Source: Chamaecrista fasciculata (taxonomy: Eukaryota; Streptophyta; Magnoliopsida; Fabales; Fabaceae). From it: a stretch of DNA of 64,000 nucleotides. The notes beneath the pieces are model-generated. The model worked only from the letters and a program-made list of their open reading frames with translations. It was not told the origin of the DNA and did not search any database. The DNA lies in NCBI GenBank assembly GCA_003254925.1, contig QANZ01020985.1, positions 28,124-92,123 of the forward strand. The letters run 5' to 3'. This document shows positions 35,519 through 45,960 of the stretch, piece after piece (the stretch's first letter is position 1; every line of letters starts with the position of its first letter). Made by a program: the position numbers and the translations under genes.

Positions 35519-36451
35519 NTTTTTTTTTTTTCTCCTTTTGAAGAAGTTAAATATATATAAACCGGACAAGAATAAGTTTATTTAGGATATTACTCTGTGT
35601 TACGTTGTAGCTAGTGTAAAATGGAAGGAGCAATAATGCAATATGTTTAGTCATCTGAATTCTTGTAGTCTAGCTATTGTTTAATTTCCTTGGGCACATA
35701 TAGAAAATTGTTTATTTATTATCTGTTATTTTTATTCAGGGACATTTTGTGAAGAGTTTAATTATTTTAAAATCCTGAAATGTGTTAATAATTAAGATCC
35801 TTATCACTGAGAAATATTTTTTACATTATTTTATATTAGACTAAATTACAATAATTAAGATCCTTGAGTTTTAAAGTTTGACAGATACATTTTTTAAATT
35901 TTTAACTTTGTTCATTTAGGACCTCTATAAGTTTTAAAATTTGACAAATAGACTCCTTGAGCTTCCAACTTTACTCATTTAGGACTGCTAAATAATCTAG
36001 CTTTTTTGAACACTCAAGAATCTTAAGTGAATAAAATTAAAAGCTCGAAAGATTTGCTTATCAAGTTTTAAAATTCAATAATCATAAGTGAGGAAAATCG
36101 AAAAACTCATGAGATATGTCCGTCAAATTTTGAAACTTATTAGACGTATTTTGCACTCCTGACTTAAAACTCATGGGGTCTTAATATAATTTAACCATTA
36201 TATTTTGTTGAATATTATTTATAATATATATACTCATGAAGATGAATGTGACATTTTGGGATATATATATATATATATATATACACAGAAGCTACTACCG
36301 GTGCACCCATAGCAACTGCAGGGTGAAGAAGAGGGTTGAACGACTGTCAGAGGATTGTCGTATGGTGATAACAACCTATGAAGGTAGACACAACCACTCT
36401 CCTTGTGACGACTCTACTTCTTCTGAACATGAATGTTTCTCCTCCTTCTAA
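26076..36451 (+). CDS. WRKY12: WRKY transcription factor, group IIc (WRKY12-like)
   Basis: Four exons: 26076-26375, 26539-26627, 27958-28119 and 36289-36451. All have GT-AG borders and join in frame to 237 codons. Exon 1 opens with [11 protein letters not shown] and a Ser/Ala/Gly-rich region. Exon 3 holds [17 protein letters not shown] and the WRKYGQK heptad (residues about 169-175). Exon 4 completes the zinc finger as C-x4-C-x23-H-x-H (C189, C194, H218, H220) and the C-terminus ends ECFSSF. The intron between HPR and SYYRC is the conserved WRKY-domain intron, in the usual phase. Closest known protein is Arabidopsis WRKY12 (about 218 residues), a nuclear W-box-binding regulator that represses secondary-wall formation in pith and affects flowering time. 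Function is carried over from that family. The start is the ATG at 26076; the TTG just before it is not used. Intron 3 is about 8.2 kb, and introns 2 and 3 are full of repeats. Confidence 0.93.
27093..27576. repeat. Family-A inverted-repeat element in WRKY12 intron 2
   Basis: The left arm starts GGTCAAATCTCAAATTGGTCCC and the right arm ends with the inverse, GGGACCAATTTGAGGTTTTGCC. The interior carries the '(t)taacacatagttc / gtaacttgttg' version of the family-A module. 'Ttcatttt' flanks both sides, a possible partial target duplication. Confidence 0.65.
28189..28431. mobile_element. MULE-like MITE (family C) in WRKY12 intron 3
   Basis: 243 bp. Begins GAGTAAACTAACAATTTGG and ends AAATTATTAGTTTACTC. 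Flanks are TAAAACTAA (28180-28188) and TAAAATTAA (28432-28440), an 8/9 match to a 9-bp duplication. The arms repeat 'ttggtccttaaaa' and 'gttgacaaattag' phrases in inverted order. It lies 70 bp after the exon 3 donor. Confidence 0.68.
28617..29262 (-). mobile_element. Probable solo LTR in WRKY12 intron 3
   Basis: Starts TGTTAGAAG and ends ACTAACA (TGTTAG/CTAACA terminal inverted repeat), about 646 bp. Flanks TATTC and TATTT match 4/5 as a 5-bp duplication. On the - strand it has a TCCCACATTGG element and, about 35 bp on, TATATAAATG as a TATA box, a promoter-like layout expected of an LTR. No primer site or internal domain adjoins it. Confidence 0.5.
29799..30071. mobile_element. Family-C inverted-repeat element in WRKY12 intron 3
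   Basis: Begins GGCTAAACTAACAATTCGG and ends 'ggattattagtttaacc'. Related to 28189-28431. Flanks 'tattataat' and 'tcttataat' are close to a 9-bp duplication. Non-coding. Confidence 0.6.
30072..32446. other. Intron 3 of WRKY12, AT-rich, no recognised element
   Basis: Over 2 kb of AT-rich intronic DNA with (TA)n runs. A 119-codon frame at 30313-30672 has no known domain and no coding-like composition. A weak 'tttagt...gggactaaa' inverted pair near 31,790-31,985 may be a decayed element. Confidence 0.4.
32456..32824. mobile_element. MULE-like MITE (family B) with 9-bp target duplication
   Basis: 369 bp. Begins GGTCAAAGTGCAAATTTAG and ends CAAATTTACACTTTGATC. Flanked by perfect 9-bp repeats TAACCAATA (32447-32455 and 32825-32833). 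The arms repeat 'ggtcccatatcttt'. Lies in WRKY12 intron 3. Confidence 0.82.
32834..34424. other. Intron 3 of WRKY12, no recognised element
   Basis: AT-rich intronic DNA with a (TA)n run at about 33,240-33,258 and short unsupported frames. No arms, SINE boxes or coding domains seen. Confidence 0.4.
34425..34812. repeat. CCGGTT-rich hAT-like element in WRKY12 intron 3
   Basis: The left part has 'tcaaccggggtctaaccggggtcgg'; the right part has 'ccggttcaaccggtttgcctccggtt' and ends GATTTTAATAACCC. Composition and the 'ttaataac' end match the element at 5312-5902. Boundaries are approximate. Confidence 0.45.
35205..35365. repeat. Family-A right arm only
   Basis: 'gaaatgagagaaatatgatcatatttaac...ggaccaaaatgaccctttgacc' equals the right arm of 4746-5260. 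No left arm is nearby. Confidence 0.5.
35366..36288. other. End of WRKY12 intron 3: poly-T tract and AT-rich DNA
   Basis: A T-homopolymer at 35,488-35,531 is interrupted by one N (35519). A loose inverted pair 'tttaggacctctataagttttaaaatttgac / ...gacagatacat' spans about 35,860-36,190. A (TA)n tract directly precedes the exon 4 acceptor. No gene. Confidence 0.45.
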
Positions 36452-36720
36452 TATATATATATATATATATATATAGGCCAGCCAAAAAAAATACCAAAAC
36501 ATAAACGACTTGTCGTTTATTAATGATAGCTGCTTCATGTAATTGTGACAAATATTAATCTTTCATTATAGGCCATTACTATATATAGCTATTTGAGGGA
36601 TTTCCAGCCTTGTACTTTATTATTATTATTATTATTATGTTAATTACCTCTTTTAAAGATAGACTCTTACGTGATTCATTAGAAAGAACCATGTATGTGT
36701 ATATGTTATTATATATATAN

Positions 36721-37022
36721 ATGAATTATCATAGGACATATATATATATATATGAGTAAAATAACTTTCCGGTCCCTGATTTATGCACTCGCTGACAGAT
36801 AGGTCCCTGAATTTTACCCATTGTACTAGCCGGTCCCCGAATTTTGCAAACGCTGCACTAATTGGTCCCTCCGTCATATTGGCGTTACAAAAAAGCTGAC
36901 GTGACCATAACGGACGCTGATATGTCCCGTTATGCGCTGACGTGTCCTTCCCACCTCAAAGTGTCAGCTTTATTTGTATTGAGCGTATGAATTATCATAG
37001 GACATATATATATATATATATG
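36721..37022. mobile_element. One-ended family-E copy between 33-bp direct repeats
   Basis: GAGTAAAATAACTTTCCGG (36754 on) through about 36,985 is nearly identical to the outer left arm of the 2.9-kb element at 50494. It ends without the opposite arm. The string ATGAATTATCATAGGACATA plus a TA run occurs on both sides, at 36721-36753 and 36987-37022. That is far longer than a normal MULE duplication. Confidence 0.65.
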
Positions 37023-37054
37023 GCTTTTGAGCCTCCTTGTTCAATACTTGAATA

Positions 37055-37741
37055 TAGAGCCGTCAAAACGGTTTCAATCAATTCGTAAATTGGACTCGTT
37101 TAACTCGTAAAAAAGGTGAGCTGGGTTGATACAATCTTGACTTACCAGTAATTTTAACCCGCGTGGGTTGGCTCACCTGACTTACGAGCCATAGTGAGCC
37201 AACCTGACGAGTTGGTGGGTTGGCTCACTAACCCACTATATAAAAAAAATTATAAAATTTAAACATAAAAACAAAATATTTATTGACTTTAACATAATTA
37301 TTAATTCAATTCATTTAACATTTGTTATTTTCAACTTCCGCTCATCATCAATTTATCACTCATCAATATCACGTTCACATTTTTTATGTTATATTTGATG
37401 TTAAACAAAATTTTGATGGTATATTTATGTTTTATAGGTGAGATGACTTTTAATTACATAGAACAACATAATTGATAGTAAATATGTTGTTTTAAAACCG
37501 TGCAACACTAGCACTACGTAAAATGTATGTAGAAAAAAATAATAGGTTGAAAAAATATACCTTAAAAATTGAAAAGAAAAATAAAAAAAAAAATTAGTGG
37601 GTTAAGTGAGCCAACTCGACTCACCAAGCTAGTGAGCCAAGTTGGCAAAATCCTAACTCACCAGGGATTCTGGCCCGCATGAGCACATCCGAGTGAGTTG
37701 TAACCCGTGGTGAGCCAACCCGTGTAACTTTGACAATTCTA
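37055..37741. mobile_element. hAT-like non-autonomous element, GAGCCAAC family
   Basis: 687 bp. Begins TAGAGCCGTCAAAACGG and ends in the inverse, 'tttgacaattcta'. Subterminal arms are packed with 'gagccaacc/ggttggctc'. Flanks CTTGAATA (37047-37054) and CTTAAATA (37742-37749) are 7/8, fitting the 8-bp duplication of hAT elements. The sister copy at 55576-56265 is almost the same length (690 bp). Confidence 0.7.
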
Positions 37742-37749
37742 CTTAAATA

Positions 37750-38269
37750 TATTTTTCATCTTTGGTGACATATATATACGTACAGTTATTCAAAAAAACA
37801 TGTCTAAAAACTCAAGGATGTAATTAAGTGTTAGCAATTTGTCTATTCTTAACTAAAGATGTGAGACTAGTTGTCTATCTCTTTCACCTATCCAGATATT
37901 CATAAGTTAAAAAAAGATTAATCATTGTTATCATGATAAATACGTTGAATAACACATAGTCTGTAACTTTGACGTAGCCTCGGCTAATTTTGTTTTCTTC
38001 TGTACTTGAGGTGTGAACCAGCATATTTATTTAAGTCTATACCTTAGCCCATTTACAATTACGTAATTGCTAACCCAACTCAACCTATTTATTTAAGTCC
38101 AATGTACTCCTAGTAAATCTTACCCATGTATATACCACTCTTGATAGAGTTAGCCCATTCACTTAAGCCCACTCCTAATATATTTGCCTTTCACTTCGTT
38201 AGTCATGTCATGGAACCCGCATAATAACAAGACAACGTTAAGGTCCATCATGAACCCAAAATAAAAAAT
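37750..38269. other. Intergenic DNA, nothing recognised
   Basis: AT-rich with a 'ttaagtcca/cttaagcccactc' direct motif near 38,040-38,170. No gene or arm. Confidence 0.4.
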
Positions 38270-39169
38270 GGATAAATTACACTAAACATACTTCTGGTTT
38301 AACTCGATTTCATTTGAATATTTTATGGTTCAAAACGTGTCACTCCGTCTGTGGTTTGAACCGTTCACAATTAGAGTACTTGTAATTTTGTTCTATCAAT
38401 TTTAATAGAAAATGTCACATGTGATTGACGTGCTGCTGACGTGGCTCATCCTTAGTTATCGATTTCTTCTGCATCTTAGCCGTAAATTTCTATTGCATCT
38501 TAGTCGTTGAGTTATCTTGCATCTTAGTCGAAAATTTCTATTCTAAGGTTAAATACTCATTTTGGTCCTCAAACTATAGGATAAGTTTCATTTTGGTCAT
38601 AGAACTATTTTTTGGTCTATTTTTGTCCTTAAACCTTCACATTTTTTTTTTTTGTTTCAATCCCTTAAATGTGATTTTATCTAGTTTTCTCTGTTATTCA
38701 TAGTCGTAAATTGGAGATAAAAATCAACCACAAATTTATCTCCAATTTGTGACTGAAAATGAAAAATTCTTCTTCCTCTTTCAAACTCACTAATTATTAG
38801 ATATATGAGAGAGAAATTATTCATTTCAACTGTTCATATTAGAAATAACATCATAAACTATATGAAATTACATTTTTAGGACAAAAAATGGAACAAATGT
38901 AAAGTTTGAGTATCAAAATGAAAAAAAATAATTTTAGGACCAAAATGAAAGTTACCCCATAGTTTGAGAAGCAAAATTTAATTTTTTTCTTTTTTACTAA
39001 GCCACGTGAGCAACGCGTGACATGTACCGTTAAAAATTGACAGAACAAAACTTTGATACTCAATCTACTAACGTTGCAAACTATATGTACCTAGAGTGAA
39101 ACGTTTTGAACCACACAACATGAAAGTAAAATCGAGCTAAACTATAAGCACGGTTAGTGTAATTTACCC
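38270..39169. repeat. Two nested inverted-repeat elements
   Basis: The outer pair starts GGATAAATTACACTAAAC and ends with the inverse, GTTAGTGTAATTTACCC; both arms carry 'gtttaactcgattt / aatcgagctaaac'. Inside, 'ttttggtcctcaaactatagg' (about 38,560) pairs with 'aggaccaaaatgaaagttaccccatagtttgag' (about 38,940). A threefold 'tgcatcttagtcg' repeat lies at 38,470-38,535. Non-coding. Confidence 0.6.
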
Positions 39170-40002
39170 AAAAGAAACAAGGCAAAGCTCAATTTGCAGA
39201 CCATTGTTAGCATTTAGTTTCGTGTTTTGCATCACCAGTGTCTCCAACAAAGATGAACAATGTTCACATGGCAAATGAAGAAAGAACTCTATCATGTCTT
39301 CCAATTGCTAACACAATTGGTGAAAAGTTTCCCCCAACCATTTCTAGATTGAAGTTGGACCCAACTACCTTTGTGACGACATTGGGCAACAAAAACGTGG
39401 AAGAATAACTCAATTGTAGCTTTCATGGACATGTGACTGCACTTGTCGTGAGTGGACATATTAAATTACTAAATTTTACAATATAGCAGCATAACCTAAG
39501 TCGAGTCTTTTATTGAACTTCTTATTGAATTTAACAATTAATCATGTAGTTCATTTAGAATTTGTATAAAAGTGACAAATAAAAATAGATCAGATGGGTA
39601 ATTATGGGTTGATAATTGCAAAGATAAATTGAGAAATTACAAATAGAGAATAATTGCCCTTTAGAAAAATCTAATATAGGCCATCCTTGCTTAAAAACAT
39701 AATGGAATTAGTTTAAAAGTGTCTATAAACCTAAGACTTAGATTTTTAATTAATTTTATAATTTTCCAACCGAAGTAATTAAATAATTAAATTCAACAAT
39801 TCCAATGATTAATGGTGATAATAAGAATAAATGATAGATAACTCAGATATAACCAAGTTATAAGGATATATTATTCAAATAATCATAAATAAGGTAGGAT
39901 CAAGTGATCAACTGAATTCCAATTAATTATGATTAAAAGAAATTAAAGTAACATTAAAGAACAATCATCTAAAGATAGTAATGTGAATGGGCTAACTTGT
40001 TA
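39170..40002. other. Intergenic DNA, nothing recognised
   Basis: Slightly less AT-rich at 39,180-39,450 but with no recognisable protein in any frame; AT-rich beyond. It may include the non-coding end of the MULE that follows. Confidence 0.35.
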
Positions 40003-40480
40003 TTTGAATAGTTTGCAGAAGACTCAGGTTCAGATGAAATTTATGATGATTTGAGAAAGCAACTTGTTAAAGATAGTAATGTGAGAGTAGTAAGTGGAAT
40101 GACTTTTGATGATGATGACAATGAGTACAATTTTGAAGGCCGAAGGCCAACTACTTATTGGAAAATATCCAAAATTCAATTCAGATTCTACGTTTGGGAT
40201 GTGAGACTTCAACTTGATATGGAGTTTTAACACTTTATATGAGTTCAAAAGAGCCTTGAAGGACTATAACATGCACCTCGGGCATGAGTTCAAATTCAAA
40301 AAGAATGATAGTCTTCATTGTGTACTGTATGTGCTAAAAAAGAGTGTAAGTGGGAGATTTTATGTAGTAGGTGTAACCGTGTAAGAATTTTGGTTCATTT
40401 CGAATAAAGACCTACAAAAATGAGCACACATGTGTGTCGCTGAAATACGATGCGCATGATGTGAAAAGAGAGTTAAAACA
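40003..40480 (+). pseudogene. MULE (Mutator-like) transposase N-terminal fragment
   Basis: Frame pieces read EDSGSDEIYDDLRKQLVKDS, then YEFKRALKDYNMHLGHEFKF with KKND, and finally SFRIKTYKNEHTCVSLK. The F-K-x-A-[LV]-x-x-Y...EFKF-x-KND and FxIKTY-x-x-EHTC patterns are characteristic of the N-terminal DNA-binding region of plant MULE transposases. A frameshift/stop near 40,228 and the lost Trp/Cys block show decay, and the catalytic DDE part is absent. It is the only transposase trace of the superfamily to which the many inverted-repeat elements here may belong. Confidence 0.75.
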
Positions 40481-40489
40481 ATTTTGAAA

Positions 40490-41756
40490 ACATTTTGCAA
40501 ACATTTTCAAAAACAACATTTTTACATGGAGTTACCACTAAAATTTTTAAGGAAATAAACTTTAGAAAACCTTTTCAAAAATAATTTCGCAAATTGGTCA
40601 TAAAAACAGAGTTGAGTTTGCGAGTTAGTACATGTGGGGAAGGTGTTAGGCATCCCACAACGTCTAATTACCAAATTGTGCAATTTAATTATGTGTGTCA
40701 TAAGTGCCCTTAAACAATCACATGCAAAGCTCGAGAAGTTTAGATGATCAGACTTGACTAAGGAACTGACTCCAAGGGCCTACATACCCCTTATGAGGAT
40801 TAAAGTCCACGTGGTTCGTCTAGAAAACATTGTGAGTTGGTTCATTTGAGTTAGAGCGAATGAAGTTGAGAATGGTGGGTTTATTTGATTTTATTTTTGA
40901 AATCCCAATTATTCTCACTTCTTTCTCTCTTGGGTTTTTCCTCTTTTTGATTTTTTTTTTGCATTTTTCTAAAAATGGCTTTATTCTAAGTGATAATCTA
41001 AAAACATATTTTTGTATTTTTTGAAAATATGATTTGGAATGAAAATATATTTTTGACTTTTTTAATGGTCATGAAATATTTATAAAAAAGCTAAAACTTT
41101 GCCACACAAATTTGTTGCAACCTGAACTCGCCACAAAAATTCAAAATAAAATCACACAAATGTAGAATTTAAACTTGCAATGCAATCCTAACGTGATTTA
41201 TATCATTTTCCCACCAGCACCGATAAACAGTCGCGTACAATGAGACGATTTCTTATACTGTAAAGTAAGGAATAACGAGCCACTTCATACTAAGGTCGGG
41301 TACCTTCCCTAACTTATGATAAGTATAAGTATCCTTAGACTTATGAAAGGGAGCAAATTATCTCTCTAACGCATGATTTTATTATTAAAAGGCATGATAT
41401 ATATAAGAGAATATAGAAAAGAAAAAAGAATAAAATAAATCTAAAATAGATTCCAAATAGAAAATAAATAAAATATTTAAAATAAAAAAGAAGAAAAATA
41501 AATAATATAACTAAAATAAAATAGATAAAAATAACAAACAAAAATGCAATAAAAACTAAACATTAAAAATTAAAATAAAATAAGAAGAAAAAGCAACATA
41601 ATGTAAACAAGTAAAAGAAAACAAAAACAAAAACAAAATAAAAATAAAAAAATGAACAAAATAATAAATAAAAGAAAAAGAAAAATAAATAATTAAATAA
41701 ATAAAACAAAAAAACTGAGGAAAGAGAAGAAAAAACAAAAAGAAAAAGAAAGAGTG
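40490..41756. mobile_element. Probable retroelement LTR/leader DNA with A-rich tract
   Basis: 'gtggggaaggtgttaggcatcccacaacg' (about 40,634) is followed by a long non-coding stretch ending in a strongly A-rich block (41,391-41,756). Part of that block (41,565-41,640) recurs at about 49,455-49,515. The - strand Phe-rich frames here are composition artefacts. LTR identity is inferred from the gypsy gag downstream; the borders are unknown. Confidence 0.35.
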
Positions 41757-41866
41757 CTCCTACCATTTCGTCTTTGAGGCCCGAATGTGATTAGTCTTCG
41801 CTTAGACCGTTACACGGATAGGCGGGGGATACTCATGACTTAACCGAAAAAAAAAAAAAAAANAAA
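41757..41866 (+). mobile_element. 5'-truncated tRNA-SINE with A tail
   Basis: Matches the 3' half of 1286-1477: 'ctaccatttcgtctttgaggcccgaatg', 'agaccgttacacggataggcggg', 'gatactcatgacttaaccg', then an A run holding one N (41863). The tRNA part is missing. Confidence 0.7.
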
Positions 41867-42638
41867 ATTACAAATAAGTCCTTGAAATTACAGTTCAATC
41901 CAGAAACCTTCAAACTTCCTTCATTTTAGTCCCTAGCTCTTAAAAAAATTTAAAAACACTCCATAACTCTTCTAAATGTTTTAGCTTAGTCCCTAATCCA
42001 TGAATTCTTCGGAAAATGAACAAAAAAAAACAAAGAAAATAGAAGAAAGAAAAAAAGCGTCAGAGGGACAAAACTGAAAAATGCAAAAAGTTTGAACCCA
42101 CTAGAAAGATCCCGAAAAATGCACGAAAATCGATGGAAAACTTGAGAACTCACTAGAAAACTCAAATCTCACTAAAAACTCACTCAAAACGCATTCAAAA
42201 TGCTTCTAAAAAGATATTTTTTTGAAAGTTCTCGTTCCTCTCTCTCTTTTCCGCCCCTCTCTCTCTATTTTTTTCCTCCTTTCTCCTCAATTCTTCTCTC
42301 GACACATACATATATTAATCCCTGCCTCTGCTATTTGATGCGTCACCATTTTCATTGTTCTATTAGACGTTGATGACACTGCTAGCCATCGTAGAGTTGA
42401 GCGTGTTAGGTCATTGTCCACCTCTAGGGAAAAGAAGTAACAAAAAACATGAAGGAACTTAGAGCTGAATCCTTTCCTCATCTACGTTTCTTTCTCTGCG
42501 TATGTCTCCCCACACTTTGTCTCTTTTCTAAAGTTGGGTGGTGTACTTTGGGATAGAGGTTGATTCTTGATACTAATTTACTCTCTTTTCTTTGCTTTTT
42601 TTTTTCATTACTAAGAAAAAAGGTTAGCTTAAGATAAA

Positions 42639-45131
42639 GGGTAAATTGCAATTTGGTACCCTGTGGTTAGGGGCGGTTCCCCTTCGGTACCCTGAAAGAA
42701 AAATTTTTGCATTGTGGTACCCCGTGGTTTGCTCCGTTAGCGATTCGGTCCCCTGAGGTTTTTTCCTGTTAGGATTTAACGGCAAAAGTATGTTAAAATG
42801 TCAAAAATCTCCCAACAAGTCTTCTCTTATGCGTTTAAGTCCTTTCCCTTTACTAAAAGGGATCAAAACATAAAGAATTAATTATAAAAGGGTCTTTAGA
42901 ATTCTAATATTATAGAATTTTCTCATTTTGGAAGATTTCTTTTGAATAGGTCCTGATTTAATTACACTTTAATCCCAAAAGTTTATGATCTTTATCATCT
43001 TCATTCATTTTAGTCCCAAATCCTCAAAATAAAAATTGTAAAGTGTCTCAAAACTCTTCCAAACATTTCAATTTAGTCCTTAAAAGTATTAAAAACCCTA
43101 AAACATAAACTCTAAACCTTAAAACTATAAACCCTAAACTCTAAACTCTAAAATTCTAAACCCTAAAACCCTAAACCCTAAAAAATCTAATTTGAGCAAT
43201 TAGGTATCTCACCCATTTTTATCCCATTATTCTCAATTCCCCCTCTTTTTCATCATCTTCATTCATTTTAGTCCCAAATCCTCAAAATAAAATTTTAAAG
43301 TGTCCCAAAACTCTTCCAAACATTCCTATTTAGTCCTTAAAAATATTAAAAACCCTAAAACTATTATTTTGTTTTAATATTCATCTTCATCTTCCATTCA
43401 ACCTTCCCAGTGTTTATCTTCTCAAAAAAATTCAATTTTCATCGTCCAAAATGTAATCTCAATGTCGAAATTGAAACAGTATATCTAGGATTGAAACAGG
43501 ATACTAAAGAATGAAACACAAGATACTAAACAGGATACTAATCTCAATCTCAATGTCAAAATACAAGATACAATAACTGAAATTGAAACACGATCTAGGA
43601 TTTATTTATGAAATCGCTGCAATCCAAGTTCCAGAAATCCAGTTCCGGTTAAAGAAATTTTTGGTCGATCCAGAAATCCCAGAAATTCAAACCCACCTTC
43701 ATCCTAAAACCCAGAAATTCAAACAGAAATTCGCACAAACGCACACACAAAATCGATGTTCGATTTAGGGACCCGATCGCAACCAGAAATCGTTCATCAG
43801 TTCATCAGTTCAACCACCGGCGACGACGACCATCCTCGAGATGACGATGATGACGATACTAGAGATGCGATGACGACGATCCTGGAGATGACGATGATGA
43901 TGATCCAGGTGGTGGTGACTAAAATCGTTCATCAGTTCATCAATTCGGCGGTGGAGTGTAAGAATTTTGGCGAAGAATCGTTGGAGAAGAATTTTTGAGC
44001 TCAATGATGATGTGAGGGTGTTGAATTTGGGGATTTTTTGTGGGTTCGTTTTGGTGGGGTTGAATTAATCAATTGCTGCTAATTAGGAAAGGAACATTTG
44101 GAATTGGGAGATGAAATCTTTTTAAGTTTGGAAGATGATGTTGCTGAAAAATGGAAATGCAAATTTTTTTAATTATTTTTTTCAATTTCTGAGGGAGAGG
44201 AAGATGATGATGATGGAGAAGAGAAAGAGAAAGAGGTGAAAGATGAAGAAGGGAGAGGAAGATGAAGATGATGATGAAATTAGGATTTAGGGACCAAATT
44301 ATTATTTTTAATTCTGATTTAATAAATTTAAGGACCCAAGGACCAAATTGCAAGAGAGTGATTTTTTTAGGGGTTAGGGTTTTGGGTTTTAGATTTTAGG
44401 GTTTAGGTTTTAGGGTTTTTAGTATTTTTAAGGACTAAATTGGAATGTTTGGAGGAGTTTTTGGACACTTTACAATTTTATTTTGAGGATTTGGGACTAA
44501 AAATGAATGAAGATGATGAAAAGAGGGGGAATTGAGAATAATGGGATAAGAATGGGTGAGCGACCTAATTGCTCAAATTAGATGTTTTTAGGGTTTAGGG
44601 TTTTAGGGTTTAGAATTTTAGAGTTTAGGGTTTAGGGTTTATAGTTTTAAGGTCTAGAGTTTATGTTTTAGGGTTTTTAATACTTTTAAGGACTAAATTG
44701 AAATGTTTGGAAGAGTTTTGAGACACTTTACAATTTTATTTTGAGGATTTGGGACTAAAATGAATGAAGATGATAAAGATCATAAACTTTTGGGATTAAA
44801 GTGTAATTAAATCAGGACCTATTCAAAAGAAATCTTATGAAAATGAGAAAATTCTATAATATTAGAATTCTAAAGACCCTTTTATAATTAATTCTTTATG
44901 TTTTGATCCCTTTTAGTAAAGGAAAAGGACTTAAACGCATAAGAGAAGACTTGTTGGGAGATTTTTGACATTTTAACATACTTTTGCCGTTAAATCCTAA
45001 CAGAAAAAAACCTCAGGGGACCGAATCGCTAACGGAGCAAACCACGGGGTACCACAATGCAAAAAAATTTTCTTTCAGGGTACCGAAGGGGAACCGCCCC
45101 TAACCACAGGGTACCAAATTGCAATTTACTC
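42639..45131. mobile_element. 2.5-kb MULE-like element with long TIRs
   Basis: Begins GGGTAAATTGCAATTTGG and ends in the inverse of GAGTAAATTGCAATTTGG. It is flanked by perfect 9-bp repeats TAAGATAAA (42630-42638 and 45132-45140). The arms, about 700-800 bp, mirror each other almost base for base and include AAACCCTA-like runs at 43,085-43,190 and 44,370-44,690. The core, about 43,400-44,340, is non-repeat DNA with an Asp-rich frame (43756-43998). A 20-base 'aatcgttcatcagttcatca' is duplicated at about 43,788 and 43,923. The cargo is not recognised. No transposase. Confidence 0.8.
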
Positions 45132-45394
45132 TAAGATAAAAGATATATGGGCTTGAGAGAGTGCATATGATTTTGAATCATTGAACCTCTGTGAGTGACA
45201 TGAGAGATTTTTTTTTTTTATCTTTTTGAAAAATTGGGTTAGAGTAGAGCTAGACTTGAAAAGGAGAGTATTTATTTGAGATGAGTTTGAATAAGAATGC
45301 TTCATAAGAGAGTGGGTCCTTTTATTTTTTTTTCATTTTATTTCTGTTTTTTCAAATATAATAACTTAATCCTAATATTTTGAGTTAGTTTTTT

Positions 45395-45960
45395 TTTGTC
45401 CGGACAAAATACGGTGTTTACAGTTGCCCCTCTTTACCTATTTTTTAAGCAAGATGATTGGAAAAATTTTATTTTGAAAATTTTCTTAAGAAATAAGTAA
45501 AGATGAATAATGTATTTTGGCCAGGAACAAAATCCTCAGAACCAAAGAGATTAGGAACACTAAACTAAAAGCCGATAGAACAAAGAAAGAAAATGTTTCC
45601 CTGCAGCCCTCGTTTCGCTGTACATGGAAGCAAGGTTTTTCTGTAGCCCTCATTCGGCTATCATGGAAGCAAAGTTCTTTTTGTAGCCCTTGTTCGGTTA
45701 TTCATTAAAGAAAATGATTTGAAGAATCATGCTTTAATTGTTTGAGGACTGCACCTCTGTAAACTTTAGAATAAATTTATGAGAAGTGCATCTCCATAAA
45801 TTCTCTTGGCACGATTTATAAGGATTACACCTTCGTAAATTTATTTGACCATTGACGAGGATTGAACCTTTACAAACTCATCTGAAGAGATTTTAAGACG
45901 GTTTTACCTCCAAAAACTTATTTTTTTGGAATTACGAGGATTAAACCTCCATAAGCTTGT
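45395..45960. repeat. LTR-like DNA with two short tandem arrays
   Basis: 'aaatacggtgtttacagttgcccctctttacc' (about 45,408) is typical of plant LTR ends/leaders. At 45,600-45,700 a motif 'tgtagccctcgttcggctatcatggaagcaa' occurs three times in diverged form. At 45,735-45,960 about five 40-50-bp units repeat 'gaggattgaacctccgtaaac'. Non-coding. Confidence 0.5.

Noticed and set aside
41341..41766. Phe/Leu-rich membrane-like proteins on the - strand
   Set aside because: Produced by an A-rich tract on the + strand with three overlapping frames. No start context and no domain.
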